Shown: one piece after another, positions 1 to 7,459 of the stretch
Layout of the letters: every line of letters begins with the position of its first letter
Position numbering within the stretch: position 1 is the stretch's first letter
From: an uncultured Alphaproteobacteria bacterium
GTDB lineage: Bacteria; Pseudomonadota; Alphaproteobacteria; RF32; CAG-239
DNA: 29,016 nt
Direction of reading: 5' to 3'
NCBI GenBank assembly: GCA_944391365.1
Contig: CALXTH010000099.1
Span: 1 to 29,016, forward strand
Position numbers and translations under genes: made by a program
Notes under the pieces: model-generated
Seen by the model: the letters and a program-made list of their open reading frames with translations, nothing else
Told to the model about the DNA's origin: nothing
Database searches by the model: none

Positions 1-806
1 TGCATTTCAAAAACACCGATTTCATCCGTCGCACCATTACGGTTTTTTACTGCGCGGAGAATGCGGAAGTGATGGCCGCGTTCACCTTCAAAATAAAGCA
101 CCGTATCAACCATGTGCTCCAAGACCCGGGGGCCGGCAATGGCTCCCTGTTTGGTGACATGGCCGACAAGAAACAGTGTGAAGCCTTTGCGTTTGGCCAG
201 TTTAATCAGTTCATAGGCACAAGCTCTAACCTGAGCCACACTGCCGGGGGTGGACTCGACCTCGTCGAGATACATGGTCTGAATGGAATCAATAATAACA
301 ACCGCGGCATGTGATTTTTCAAGACTGGCGATGATGTCTTTTATTTCCGTCGCGCTGGCCAGGTTGACGGGCGTTTGCTCCAGTTTGAGCCTTTTGGCGC
401 GAATCCGGACCTGATCAATCGCCTCCTCACCGGAAATATAATAACATTCCGGTTTTTCCGGCAAAGATGCTATACTGGCACAAACTTGCAACAGCAGAGT
501 TGATTTACCTATGCCGGGATCGCCGCCAACCAAAATGACGGAACCGGGCACAAGCCCGCCTCCGCAGACACGGTCCAGTTCTTTGATATTGGTATGTAGG
601 CGGGTTAAGGCTGTTTCTTCACCGGAGAGGGCTACAAATTCTATTTGTTTTCCTTTCTTTTTCGGGGCAATATTGGAAAAACCTTCACCACCGACGTGTT
701 CTTCGACAATGGTGTTCCATTCGCCGCAGGCATCGCATTTTCCCTGCCATTTGGGATAAACAGCGCCACAGTTCTGACAGGCAAATTCCGTTGTTTTTTT
801 AGCCAA
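1..806 (-). CDS. radA: DNA repair protein RadA (Sms), N-terminal 268 residues, runs off the left edge
   Basis: RadA is a RecA-like ATPase that processes recombination intermediates and promotes branch migration. Seen: a four-cysteine zinc finger (C10, C13, C24, C27), a Walker A motif GGDPGIGKST at about 94-103, the VIIDSIQT Walker B region, and the family block ending EIGVFEM at 268. The Lon-like C-terminal domain (family about 450 residues) lies outside the window. The start is TTG at 806-804: no ATG fits in front of the zinc finger, and GGTGGAG lies 8 bases upstream inside the end of mlaF. It starts two bases after the mlaF stop, so it is probably co-transcribed with it. Odd: the RadA signature KNRFG reads KNRNG here (254-258). 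Confidence 0.95.
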   Translation of the reverse strand, partial: MAKKTTEFACQNCGAVYPKWQGKCDACGEWNTIVEEHVGGEGFSNIAPKKKGKQIEFVALSGEETALTRLHTNIKELDRVCGGGLVPGSVILVGGDPGIGKSTLLLQVCASIASLPEKPECYYISGEEAIDQVRIRAKRLKLEQTPVNLASATEIKDIIASLEKSHAAVVIIDSIQTMYLDEVESTPGSVAQVRACAYELIKLAKRKGFTLFLVGHVTKQGAIAGPRVLEHMVDTVLYFEGERGHHFRILRAVKNRNGATDEIGVFEM

Positions 807-808
807 GG

Positions 809-1573
809 CTAAATCTCCACCTTAATCGGCCCCTGTGAGCTGCCATTGATGAACTGGCGAACATACGGATTGTCCGTTTTATCAAGTTCTTTAACCGTCC
901 CCTGCCAAATGATTTTGCCGTGATAAAGCATGGCTATACGGTGAGCAATTTTGCGCGCCGAAGCCATGTCATGGGTGATGGTCAATGCCGTTGCGCCCAG
1001 GCCTTTGGCCGACTCAATAATCAGATCATTAATTACATCAGCCATTATCGGGTCAAGTCCGGTGGTCGGTTCATCAAAAAAGATTATTTCCGGTTTTGTG
1101 GCAATGGCCCGCGCCAAGCTGACACGTTTTTGCATACCGCCGGAAAGTTCACTCGGGTAAAGGTCTGCCACATCCGGCGCCAGACCAACCTGGCGCAAAA
1201 CGCGAATGGCCTCGGTTTTGGCCTTTTTACGTTCCATTTTTTTGTTTTCAATCAGGCCAAACGCAACGTTTTCCCAAACCGTCAGGCTGTCAAACAAAGC
1301 TCCGCCCTGAAAGAGCATGCCCATTTTGGCATGCAGGGTATCTTGTCTTTTGCGATCAGCCCCGATGGTTTCTTCCCCGTCAATTTCTATTGAACCGCTG
1401 TCCGGTATCAATAATCCCTGAATACATTTAATCAGAACGGATTTTCCGGTTCCCGACCCGCCGATGACAACAAGGGATTCCCCTTTGTTCAGTTCAAGGT
1501 TAATGCCGTCAAGAACCACTTTTTTGCCAAAGGCTTTATGAAGATCGGTTATTTTTATTTTTGTTTCAGTCAT
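809..1573 (-). CDS. mlaF: ABC transporter ATPase of the Mla/MCE phospholipid system
   Basis: This is the cytoplasmic ATPase of an Mla-type lipid transporter, which moves phospholipid between inner and outer membranes. In 254 residues it shows Walker A GGSGTGKS (38-45), a Q-loop LFQGG, signature LSGGMQKR, Walker B IIFFDEPTTGLDP and an H-loop ITHD. The LSGGMQKR form and the pairing with an MlaE permease separate it from other ABC ATPases. Start ATG at 1573 follows GGAGAT. It lies 18 bases after mlaE. The usual substrate-binding MlaD gene is not next to it: radA follows directly. Confidence 0.93.
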   Translation of the reverse strand: MTETKIKITDLHKAFGKKVVLDGINLELNKGESLVVIGGSGTGKSVLIKCIQGLLIPDSGSIEIDGEETIGADRKRQDTLHAKMGMLFQGGALFDSLTVWENVAFGLIENKKMERKKAKTEAIRVLRQVGLAPDVADLYPSELSGGMQKRVSLARAIATKPEIIFFDEPTTGLDPIMADVINDLIIESAKGLGATALTITHDMASARKIAHRIAMLYHGKIIWQGTVKELDKTDNPYVRQFINGSSQGPIKVEI

Positions 1574-1591
1574 TTTAAGTATCTCCGAAAA

Positions 1592-2380
1592 CTATTGGGC
1601 AAAGAAGAGTTCTGTCAGGATATAGTTGAAGACCAGAATGAGGATTGAGGCCGAAACAACTGCATTTGTGGTTGCTTCACCCACACCCTGAGCTCCGCCT
1701 TTTGATTTGTATCCGTTATAGCATCCCATCAATGTAATGATAAACCCGAAAACAGAGGCTTTAACAAGGCCGGAAATGATGTCTATGGCTTCCATATTCT
1801 GTAAGGTGGAATTGATGTAGTTGGCCGGGTTGAAGCCGAGCTTATAAACACAGATAACATAACCGCCGAAGATGCCGATGATATCTCCGATGAAAACCAG
1901 TAACGGCAGGACAATAATCCCGGCAATGATGCGCGGGGCAACCAGATATTTGAACGGATTGGTTGACAGGGTTACCAAAGCGTCAATCTGTTCAGTAACA
2001 CGCATGGTTCCGATTTCTGCCGCCATTGCCGCACCGATACGTCCGGCAACCATCAAACCGGAAAGAACCGGCGCCAGCTCACGGGTTACGGAAATCAGCA
2101 CAACGGAAGCCACAGAACTTTCCGCGCCAAAACGGGCAAAACCGGTATAACTTTGCAGGGCGATGACCATTCCCGCAAAAATGGTTGTCAATCCGACAAC
2201 GGGCAGAGAATAAAAACCGATATCAAGCAGTTGTCTTCCTAATAATTTGAGGTAGAACGGCGGTGTTATGCAGTTGTATAAAGACCGGGCGACAAACAAC
2301 GTCAAATCGCCAAAGCGGGAAATGAACTTAACCAAAGGTTTTCCCAAAGCTCTCAAAAAATCCTGAATACGGTTTATCAT
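1592..2380 (-). CDS. mlaE: MlaE-family ABC permease
   Basis: This is the inner-membrane permease of the Mla/MCE lipid transporter, partner of the ATPase encoded just downstream. The 262-residue length is normal. Seen: an N-terminal amphipathic stretch, then several hydrophobic helices, with the family block MAAEIGTMRVTEQIDAL (about residues 120-135) and a C-terminal hydrophobic segment SILILVFNYILTELFF. A purine-rich AGAGAG precedes ATG 2380. A 61-base gap separates it from hprK upstream, which may hold its own promoter, although I found no convincing -35/-10 pair there. Confidence 0.92.
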   Translation of the reverse strand: MINRIQDFLRALGKPLVKFISRFGDLTLFVARSLYNCITPPFYLKLLGRQLLDIGFYSLPVVGLTTIFAGMVIALQSYTGFARFGAESSVASVVLISVTRELAPVLSGLMVAGRIGAAMAAEIGTMRVTEQIDALVTLSTNPFKYLVAPRIIAGIIVLPLLVFIGDIIGIFGGYVICVYKLGFNPANYINSTLQNMEAIDIISGLVKASVFGFIITLMGCYNGYKSKGGAQGVGEATTNAVVSASILILVFNYILTELFFAQ

Positions 2381-2441
2381 GAGGTTATCTCTCTGTTAAA
2401 TTGTCATAAAAATCAGGTGTATTATATGCAGACACCAAAAA

Positions 2442-2864
2442 TTAATCAAGAAAACTCTCAGCTTTGATCACAATCTTATCGCCGGCACTGGCCTCAAACG
2501 GATAAAGTTTCATCAGAGGAATTTTGACTCCGCCCAGGTCATAAAATTCCGGACGGGGAAGGCGTTCTACTTCTTTTGGCGTTTTGACCAGTTCAACAAC
2601 CAGAGAAACCTTTATGCTCTCAAGATGGGAAAATTCACAAATGCCTACCCCCCTCACCTCAAGTTTTCCGGCAATGCTGCGCGGACAAGAGGCTTCGGCT
2701 TTTTCAGATGAAATATCTATGTTAGTCCGGTCATCAGCGACAAGCATTGCGCCATATTGCCTGATGAGCCGCAAAGCCAAATCGGATTTTCCGGAACCGG
2801 GAGGCCCCATCAGCAGGATGCCTTTTCCGTTTAACTCAATACATGTGGTGTGAATATTCATCAT
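2442..2864 (-). CDS. hprK: Short HPr kinase/phosphorylase (C-terminal catalytic domain only)
   Basis: HprK phosphorylates a serine on the HPr-type phosphocarrier protein of the PTS. Alphaproteobacteria carry a short form lacking the N-terminal domain, tied to the nitrogen-type PTS, and this 140-residue protein fits. Seen: P-loop GPPGSGKS (20-27) followed by DLALRL, the downstream D-D pair VADDRT, and the block EVRGVGICEF that marks the family. The start ATG overlaps the tsaE stop by four bases, indicating translational coupling. The usual neighbours (HPr, EIIA, ChvG/ChvI-like genes) are not in the window, so its partner must lie elsewhere. Confidence 0.88.
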   Translation of the reverse strand: MMNIHTTCIELNGKGILLMGPPGSGKSDLALRLIRQYGAMLVADDRTNIDISSEKAEASCPRSIAGKLEVRGVGICEFSHLESIKVSLVVELVKTPKEVERLPRPEFYDLGGVKIPLMKLYPFEASAGDKIVIKAESFLD

Positions 2865-3322
2865 GCGCCGAAAACCTTTTGCAATTGTTGCATTTTTTCA
2901 TCAGAGGCGGATGATATGGTGAGTTGTCGTTCATTTCCGGCAGCGGTAAAGGTTATACGGAAACAATTCCGAGGAAGATAGCAGCTCATTTTATCCGGCC
3001 ATTCAATCAGACTGACCCCTTCATAAAGCGCTTCTTCCATCCCCAGTTCAAAAATTTCTTCTGCCGATTTCAAACGATATAAGTCAAAATGATAAATGGT
3101 AAAATCCGGTGCATCATAAAGCTGCACTAAAGTAAAAGTCGGACTGGGAACGTCGATTTTTCCGCATAAAGCATGGATAAAGGCCCTTGCAAGGACGCTT
3201 TTTCCCATTCCCAAAGTTCCGAACAAAGCAAAGCAATCTCCTCGGCCGGCAAGCTGAGCCAGTTTTTTGCCGACTTCGGCGGTTTCTTCTTCAGAAGTTG
3301 TACGGATAATGATTTCAGACAT
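2861..3322 (-). CDS. tsaE: tRNA threonylcarbamoyladenosine biosynthesis ATPase TsaE
   Basis: TsaE is the P-loop ATPase that works with TsaB and TsaD to make the universal t6A37 modification of ANN-decoding tRNAs. The 153 residues contain the family P-loop GTLGMGKS, the block PSPTFTLVQLY and the HFDLYRL motif, all typical. I start at ATG 3322 rather than the in-frame TTG at 3325, because AGAAGAG sits about 9 bases before the ATG. It overlaps the preceding nuclease gene and is coupled to hprK downstream. Its pathway partner tsaD is on the opposite side of the origin at 27418-28494. Confidence 0.95.
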   Translation of the reverse strand: MSEIIIRTTSEEETAEVGKKLAQLAGRGDCFALFGTLGMGKSVLARAFIHALCGKIDVPSPTFTLVQLYDAPDFTIYHFDLYRLKSAEEIFELGMEEALYEGVSLIEWPDKMSCYLPRNCFRITFTAAGNERQLTISSASDEKMQQLQKVFGA

Positions 3323-4244
3323 CAAGCAAACTCTTCTTTTTGCGACTGGGTGCTTTGATAATTTTTATAGACGGAGTTTGTGCCTGTTGTGCCCGCCAGT
3401 CCCATGGCATATAAAACTTTCCTTCCCAAAGACCGCGTCGTTGCAAACGGGCTTCTTCTTCATAAGGGTAATAAATATCGGTATATTTCAGATAAGCCAC
3501 GGCCCAGCCGGCATTAACCAGTGCGGCACCAAGGTCATATTGTCCGAGTGCGCAGGTTCCGACCATATTGCCATGATTATCCTGCTGCATTATCCGACAT
3601 TCAAGCGTATATCCGTTAATCCAGCTGCGCAACCAGTCACCGGCCACTTGTCCGCAGCGATAGGCCCTTCCCTGCCCGTTGGCACAGGTTTGATTAGTTT
3701 CAGGGGCATCTATTCCATATAGACGGAGATATTTGCCGTTGATTTTCAGTGTATCGCCGTTAATGACTTTTGCCTCGCCATAAATGACCGGAAAATCAGT
3801 CGGATTGATTTCTGCCGGTTCACCCGAAACATTAAAATAATTCATTAACTGACTGACTGTACTTTCTTCTTCGGGAACAATATTGTCTCCGAAATTTTCT
3901 GTTGTCCGGGCGTGAGTCTCAAACGGATTGGCATGGCGGGGTTCGCCGGTATTTTGTCCCATAAAGCTGCGGAGATTGCCGCTGATATTGCCTATGCCTC
4001 CCCTAAAGCCACCGATGGCGTAAATAATAAAAAGAATTATTCCCGCAACCAGCAGCATGGACGGAACACATCCCATTGCCCGCCAAGCCATTTTGGTAAA
4101 AATATAGAGGATAATCAGGCCGGCAATCAGTCCGACAAAGCCTCCGCCCTGCAGCAAAAGGCTGTTGCTCTGGGTTCCGGCTCCACCCCACAAAATAAGA
4201 ACAAAGGCGGCTATTCCCAGCAAAACTTTTTTCAGAAACATCAT
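3315..4244 (-). CDS. Membrane-anchored thermonuclease (SNase-like) family protein
   Basis: The 309-residue protein has three hydrophobic segments in its first ~95 residues (starting KKVLLGIAAFVLIL, then GGFVGLIAGLIILYIF and MLLVAGIILFIIYAIGG), a low-complexity linker, and a staphylococcal-nuclease-like domain at roughly 150-290. Visible active-site pieces are NGDTLKING (metal-binding Asp), RLYGIDAPE (Arg, Asp and Glu of the family core) and the C-terminal block EEEARLQRRGLW. Cysteine pairs TCANG and RCGQ fit an oxidising compartment. By inference the nuclease domain faces the periplasm. The gene overlaps tsaE by eight bases. Substrate unknown; family members cut DNA or RNA. Confidence 0.85.
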   Translation of the reverse strand: MMFLKKVLLGIAAFVLILWGGAGTQSNSLLLQGGGFVGLIAGLIILYIFTKMAWRAMGCVPSMLLVAGIILFIIYAIGGFRGGIGNISGNLRSFMGQNTGEPRHANPFETHARTTENFGDNIVPEEESTVSQLMNYFNVSGEPAEINPTDFPVIYGEAKVINGDTLKINGKYLRLYGIDAPETNQTCANGQGRAYRCGQVAGDWLRSWINGYTLECRIMQQDNHGNMVGTCALGQYDLGAALVNAGWAVAYLKYTDIYYPYEEEARLQRRGLWEGKFYMPWDWRAQQAQTPSIKIIKAPSRKKKSLLDV

Positions 4245-4306
4245 GACCTTTATATCCTCAATATTGTTCTTTGTGTTCAGGGTAGTCCTATTTTGTAAAG
4301 ATATGG

Positions 4307-4906
4307 TTACTCAAGATATTTTTTGTATCCGTCCAGGGTTTTTAAGGTTATCGGCGAATCAAAAATATAGCTTTTTCCGGCTTTATGCAGTTTTTCATAT
4401 TCGTCTTTATCTCTCCAGCCGATGATTTTTGCCGGGTTGCCGCCGACAATTGCACATTTCGGGACAGATTTGGTTACAACAGAACCGGCAGCGATAATTG
4501 CACCGTCATCAATGCGAACACCTCCCAGAATAATGCAGTTTGAAGCTATCCAGACATGTTTGCCGATATGGACTTTTTGTTTATATCCGGTTTGATCAAA
4601 AGGAAGCATATCTGCGCCTTTATAATTATGACTGGTTGTGATAATGGTTGTTCCCCAGCCGATCCCGGAATCATCATCGAGAAAAAGACCTCCTTCGGCA
4701 TAAATCTGAACTTTTTCACCGATGTAGATGTTTTTTCCCATTCGGATGTTTTCCCGGTTATGAATCATTGCTCCGCGGCAGATTTTCTGATCCGGAGAAA
4801 ATCCGGGTTGATAAATAAATTCATGGCGATATTTTTCCCGTAGTTTTTTTCGTATGGTTTTGACCGGTATCAGATTGATTAAAAATTTTTTGAGTTTTAT
4901 TGGCAT
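4307..4906 (-). CDS. Hexapeptide-repeat acyltransferase (left-handed beta-helix), surface-sugar type
   Basis: The 199-residue protein has the isoleucine-rich hexapeptide repeats of LbH O-acetyltransferases: GKNIYIGEKVQIYAEG, the catalytic-type SHNYKG histidine block, IGKHVWIASNCIILGGV, then DDGAIIAAGSVVTK and AIVGGNPAKIIG. That ending is typical of WbbJ/maltose-acetyltransferase-like enzymes, which transfer acetyl from acetyl-CoA to a sugar. Its N-terminus (LINLIPVKTIRKKLREKYR) matches a short basic module also seen at the start of the glycosyltransferase at 5885-7078. It sits 22 bases after the GT8 gene, in what looks like one operon. The acceptor is unknown. Confidence 0.85.
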   Translation of the reverse strand: MPIKLKKFLINLIPVKTIRKKLREKYRHEFIYQPGFSPDQKICRGAMIHNRENIRMGKNIYIGEKVQIYAEGGLFLDDDSGIGWGTTIITTSHNYKGADMLPFDQTGYKQKVHIGKHVWIASNCIILGGVRIDDGAIIAAGSVVTKSVPKCAIVGGNPAKIIGWRDKDEYEKLHKAGKSYIFDSPITLKTLDGYKKYLE

Positions 4907-4928
4907 TTTTTTATTTTTTCCTTTAAGC

Positions 4929-5882
4929 TTATTTAATCCATTTTCTGATTTTTTTGCGCAGGGAGCGCGGATATGTTACCCAAAGAAGGATTTTGACAAA
5001 CGGGCGCAAAATTCCCTTGAAAACTCGAATCATCCGGCGGCGGGTAAATTCTCCCGTAAAACCGGCTTTTTTTATGAAATAAATATAATTTTTGTCCGGA
5101 AAAATCCGGTTCCAGATTTTGACAACCCGGCCGGCATAATGGATAATTGCCGGATTTTTGACGGCCGCAAAAAGTTCATCATCTGAATAGACTAAAGATA
5201 ACCATTTGTATTCCGGTGATTTTTTTCCATCATAGTATAATCCCTCAAGGACGCAATATGTAAAAGGAACCGCGCCGATTTTATCACAACCAAGATTCAA
5301 GACATCAAGATCATAGGTTTTTATTCTCGGTCGGAAGTCTTTGATTATCTGTAAAAATTTTTCGGTCAGTTGTTGTTTTCGCATTTTTTGCAGATTAACC
5401 AGCATAAATCCCGGCATAAAAATAAATTCATTTTTGTTTTCGGGAAAATGTTCGTGAATCTGTTTCGGAGCGGCACTGCGTTCGGCAATAATTCCCATCC
5501 AGTAATAATCTTTAATGTCCGTCTTATAAATATCGGACATATCCCGTTTAAAGACAACATCTACATCAGACCAGATAACTTTGTCATAATCTTTGACAAA
5601 GTCCTGAATAATCAACCGGTAATAAGTGGCAATTCCGCTCCAGCCGGTCGGCGCGTCTTTAAAATAATCTTCAGGGATATGCACCCAGCGGAGTTCAAAA
5701 CCGGTGTAAATATTTTTCAAATTTTCAATTTTGGCGATTGTTTGCGGCTTTAGTCCGGAATTAAAAATAAAAATATCATAAAAGGTATTTTTGTCGCGAT
5801 ATTCCAGCAATGAGCTTATGGCAACACCGGCAGGAAGCGCATAATTGTCATCAAAAGCAAAAACAACGGGAATTTTCTGCAT
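4929..5882 (-). CDS. Glycosyltransferase family 8 (LPS-type)
   Basis: This is a 317-residue retaining GT8 enzyme of the lipopolysaccharide galactosyl/glucosyltransferase type, which uses a UDP-sugar and a divalent metal. Seen: the N-terminal nucleotide-binding block VFAFDDNYALPAGVAISSLL, the metal-binding DxD motif in VIWSDVDVVF (about residue 100), the LNLGCDKIGAVPFTYC block, and the late HYAG histidine. The tail YPRSLRKKIRKWIK is strongly basic and probably touches the membrane. ATG 5882 follows AAAGGAT. It starts two bases after the upstream glycosyltransferase stop. Acceptor and sugar cannot be told from sequence. Confidence 0.9.
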   Translation of the reverse strand: MQKIPVVFAFDDNYALPAGVAISSLLEYRDKNTFYDIFIFNSGLKPQTIAKIENLKNIYTGFELRWVHIPEDYFKDAPTGWSGIATYYRLIIQDFVKDYDKVIWSDVDVVFKRDMSDIYKTDIKDYYWMGIIAERSAAPKQIHEHFPENKNEFIFMPGFMLVNLQKMRKQQLTEKFLQIIKDFRPRIKTYDLDVLNLGCDKIGAVPFTYCVLEGLYYDGKKSPEYKWLSLVYSDDELFAAVKNPAIIHYAGRVVKIWNRIFPDKNYIYFIKKAGFTGEFTRRRMIRVFKGILRPFVKILLWVTYPRSLRKKIRKWIK

Positions 5883-5884
5883 TT

Positions 5885-7078
5885 TTAATCCTTTGTTATT
5901 TGTTCAATGGTTTGACGCAATGTTTGGGCTGATTTATGGTAAACTTTTTCAGCATGTTTTTCGAGAGCCGAAAGTTTTCCGGCATATTCATTTTCTTTCA
6001 TGGCTATGGCCTGTTTCATCGCCTCACAAAGATTGTTTCCATGATACAAAATGCTGTCTTCAGCTGTAAAACCGTAGATTTTGGCAAAGGTTTCTTCAAG
6101 AAGCATCGGTTTGTTCAGCCCCAAAGACAATTGTTTGGAACCAGTTGTTGTTCCTTTTTTATAAGCTTCCTGTACCGGGCTTTCAGGATCAAGCAGAGCC
6201 AGGAGAAAATCGCTTTCCATACAGCTTTTGTACATATCAGGGAAATTCAGCCGTCCGAGTTTTTTGAGATGATTTTGCAAGTGTGACGGAATTTCCATGC
6301 CGCCGGAGCCGATTACCACAACTTCAAAATCAGAAAGGCCTTCTTTTATCAGGGTTTCAACAGCGTCCAAAAGCTGGGTACAATTTCGGGTGTTCGGTGA
6401 CAAACGGCCGATCATGACAAATCTGGTTTTGGCATTTTTCCGATGTTTGGGAATCGGACCAAAATAAATCGGGCACAACAGGCCGGCTTTGTTTTCGGCC
6501 AGAGGAAATTCATTCAACACAAACAGGCGTTTGTTTAAATAATGATTGTTTTCTTTATACGCCGTCAGATTTTGACAATTATGGTAAATGCACAAAGATC
6601 CGTAAACCGACTGAGGTTCAAATCCGAGATAATCATAATATCTTTCTTTGGTTTCCTGATAATCAAAGGAAGAAATAAACACAAAATCATAATTTTTAAT
6701 GATTTTGTGTTTTAACAGGGACTTTATCCGCCATTTTTGCACGGGGAAAATATCCGGTTTTTCATTATCAGCAAACAAAGCAAAGGGATTTTCTTCATAA
6801 TTTCCGATCCGCATAAGAACATCAACGTGATATCCCAAATCCTGCCAATATTTGACGAATCCCGGCACAACTTCGCCGTGATAGTTGTTCGGCTCAACGA
6901 CCAAAACACTTTTCTTTTTGACTTTATGTTGCAAAAAATCAACATAAAAATGGTTATATTTTTTATAGTTGTTCCATATTTTTCCACAGTCCAATTCCTT
7001 AAGGGAAGCGATGGCTTTTTTGCGCAGTCTTTTAACCGGAATCCAGCAGCACAAGGCTTGGGCGAGATGTTTTTTCAT
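5885..7078 (-). CDS. Putative glycosyltransferase (GT-B-like)
   Basis: The 397-residue protein looks like a GT-B glycosyltransferase. An N-terminal basic module (CCWIPVKRLRKKAIASL) is followed by an N-lobe with VLVVEPNNYHGEVVPGFV and a C-lobe opening RFVMIGRLSPNTRNCTQLL, then FEVVVIGSGG and an acidic block ALLDPESPVQEAYKKG where family 1/4 enzymes bind the nucleotide sugar. The exact family is unclear. It is the first gene of the three-gene surface-sugar set, has a recognisable promoter upstream (7115-7143) and an AGAGG site 7 bases before ATG 7078. Confidence 0.75.
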   Translation of the reverse strand: MKKHLAQALCCWIPVKRLRKKAIASLKELDCGKIWNNYKKYNHFYVDFLQHKVKKKSVLVVEPNNYHGEVVPGFVKYWQDLGYHVDVLMRIGNYEENPFALFADNEKPDIFPVQKWRIKSLLKHKIIKNYDFVFISSFDYQETKERYYDYLGFEPQSVYGSLCIYHNCQNLTAYKENNHYLNKRLFVLNEFPLAENKAGLLCPIYFGPIPKHRKNAKTRFVMIGRLSPNTRNCTQLLDAVETLIKEGLSDFEVVVIGSGGMEIPSHLQNHLKKLGRLNFPDMYKSCMESDFLLALLDPESPVQEAYKKGTTTGSKQLSLGLNKPMLLEETFAKIYGFTAEDSILYHGNNLCEAMKQAIAMKENEYAGKLSALEKHAEKVYHKSAQTLRQTIEQITKD

Positions 7079-7114
7079 CGGAAGACCTCTTTAAAATTGT
7101 TGTATTGTTTTTTA

Positions 7115-7143
7115 TTTGTATCAAATAAAAAGCTTAAGGTCAA
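7115..7143 (-). promoter_or_regulatory. Predicted sigma-70 promoter for the glycosyltransferase operon
   Basis: Read on the minus strand, TTGACC (7143-7138) and TACAAA (7120-7115) are separated by 17 bases, about 40 bases upstream of ATG 7078. The -35 box is strong and the -10 box moderate. Confidence 0.45.
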
Positions 7144-7165
7144 CCAACTAAACAAAAAGACGGTA

Positions 7166-7198
7166 TAAGAAAAAGACCGCTCATCAAAGCGGCCTTTT
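7166..7198 (-). terminator. Rho-independent terminator after the rsmG-parA-parB-FTR unit
   Basis: On the minus strand a hairpin with arms AAGGCCGCTT and AGCGGTCTTT (one mismatch, loop about 5 bases) is followed by a U-rich run. It lies about 20 bases past the stop at 7217 and just upstream of the glycosyltransferase promoter, so it separates the two units. Confidence 0.7.
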
Positions 7199-7216
7199 GT
7201 TCTTTGAATATCCTGA

Positions 7217-7447
7217 TTATTTTTTGCTGTAACAATGGCAATGGCAGATACCATCCCGCTCAATGTCGCTGCGGCAAAGCTCGGAGATGCAATAACGTGC
7301 GGCATTGCTGCTGTCACAAGGGCAGCGCTGCCATTCACTTTCGCCAAACATTTTGCTTTTTGCCCGGGCAACTTTTTCAATGTTTTCGGTCGGGATATAA
7401 CCGGCTTCTTTACAGTTGGCCATCATTTTATCTAAAATATCTGTCAT
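7217..7447 (-). CDS. Ferredoxin-thioredoxin reductase catalytic-chain-like protein
   Basis: The 76-residue protein ends in a dense cysteine pattern: CPCDSSNAARYC, then ISELC, then DGICHCHCY. The FTR catalytic chain carries a [4Fe-4S] cluster next to a redox disulphide, in a CPC-Xn-CPC-X8-CHC arrangement. Here the outer CPC and CHC are kept, and the middle pair reads C-x4-C with shorter spacing, as I recall for short bacterial/archaeal FTR-like proteins. In classic FTR, electrons pass from ferredoxin to thioredoxin; here the partner is unknown. ATG 7447 follows AAAGGAAA. The gene starts 12 bases after parB, so it probably shares the parAB transcript and ends at the terminator at 7166-7198. Confidence 0.75.
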   Translation of the reverse strand: MTDILDKMMANCKEAGYIPTENIEKVARAKSKMFGESEWQRCPCDSSNAARYCISELCRSDIERDGICHCHCYSKK

Positions 7448-7459
7448 ATTAAATTTCCT

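Noticed and set aside
7075..7380. 101-residue minus-strand frame over the FTR-like gene and terminator
   Set aside because: Out of frame with the cysteine-rich FTR-like gene, and it would cover a clear terminator and promoter.
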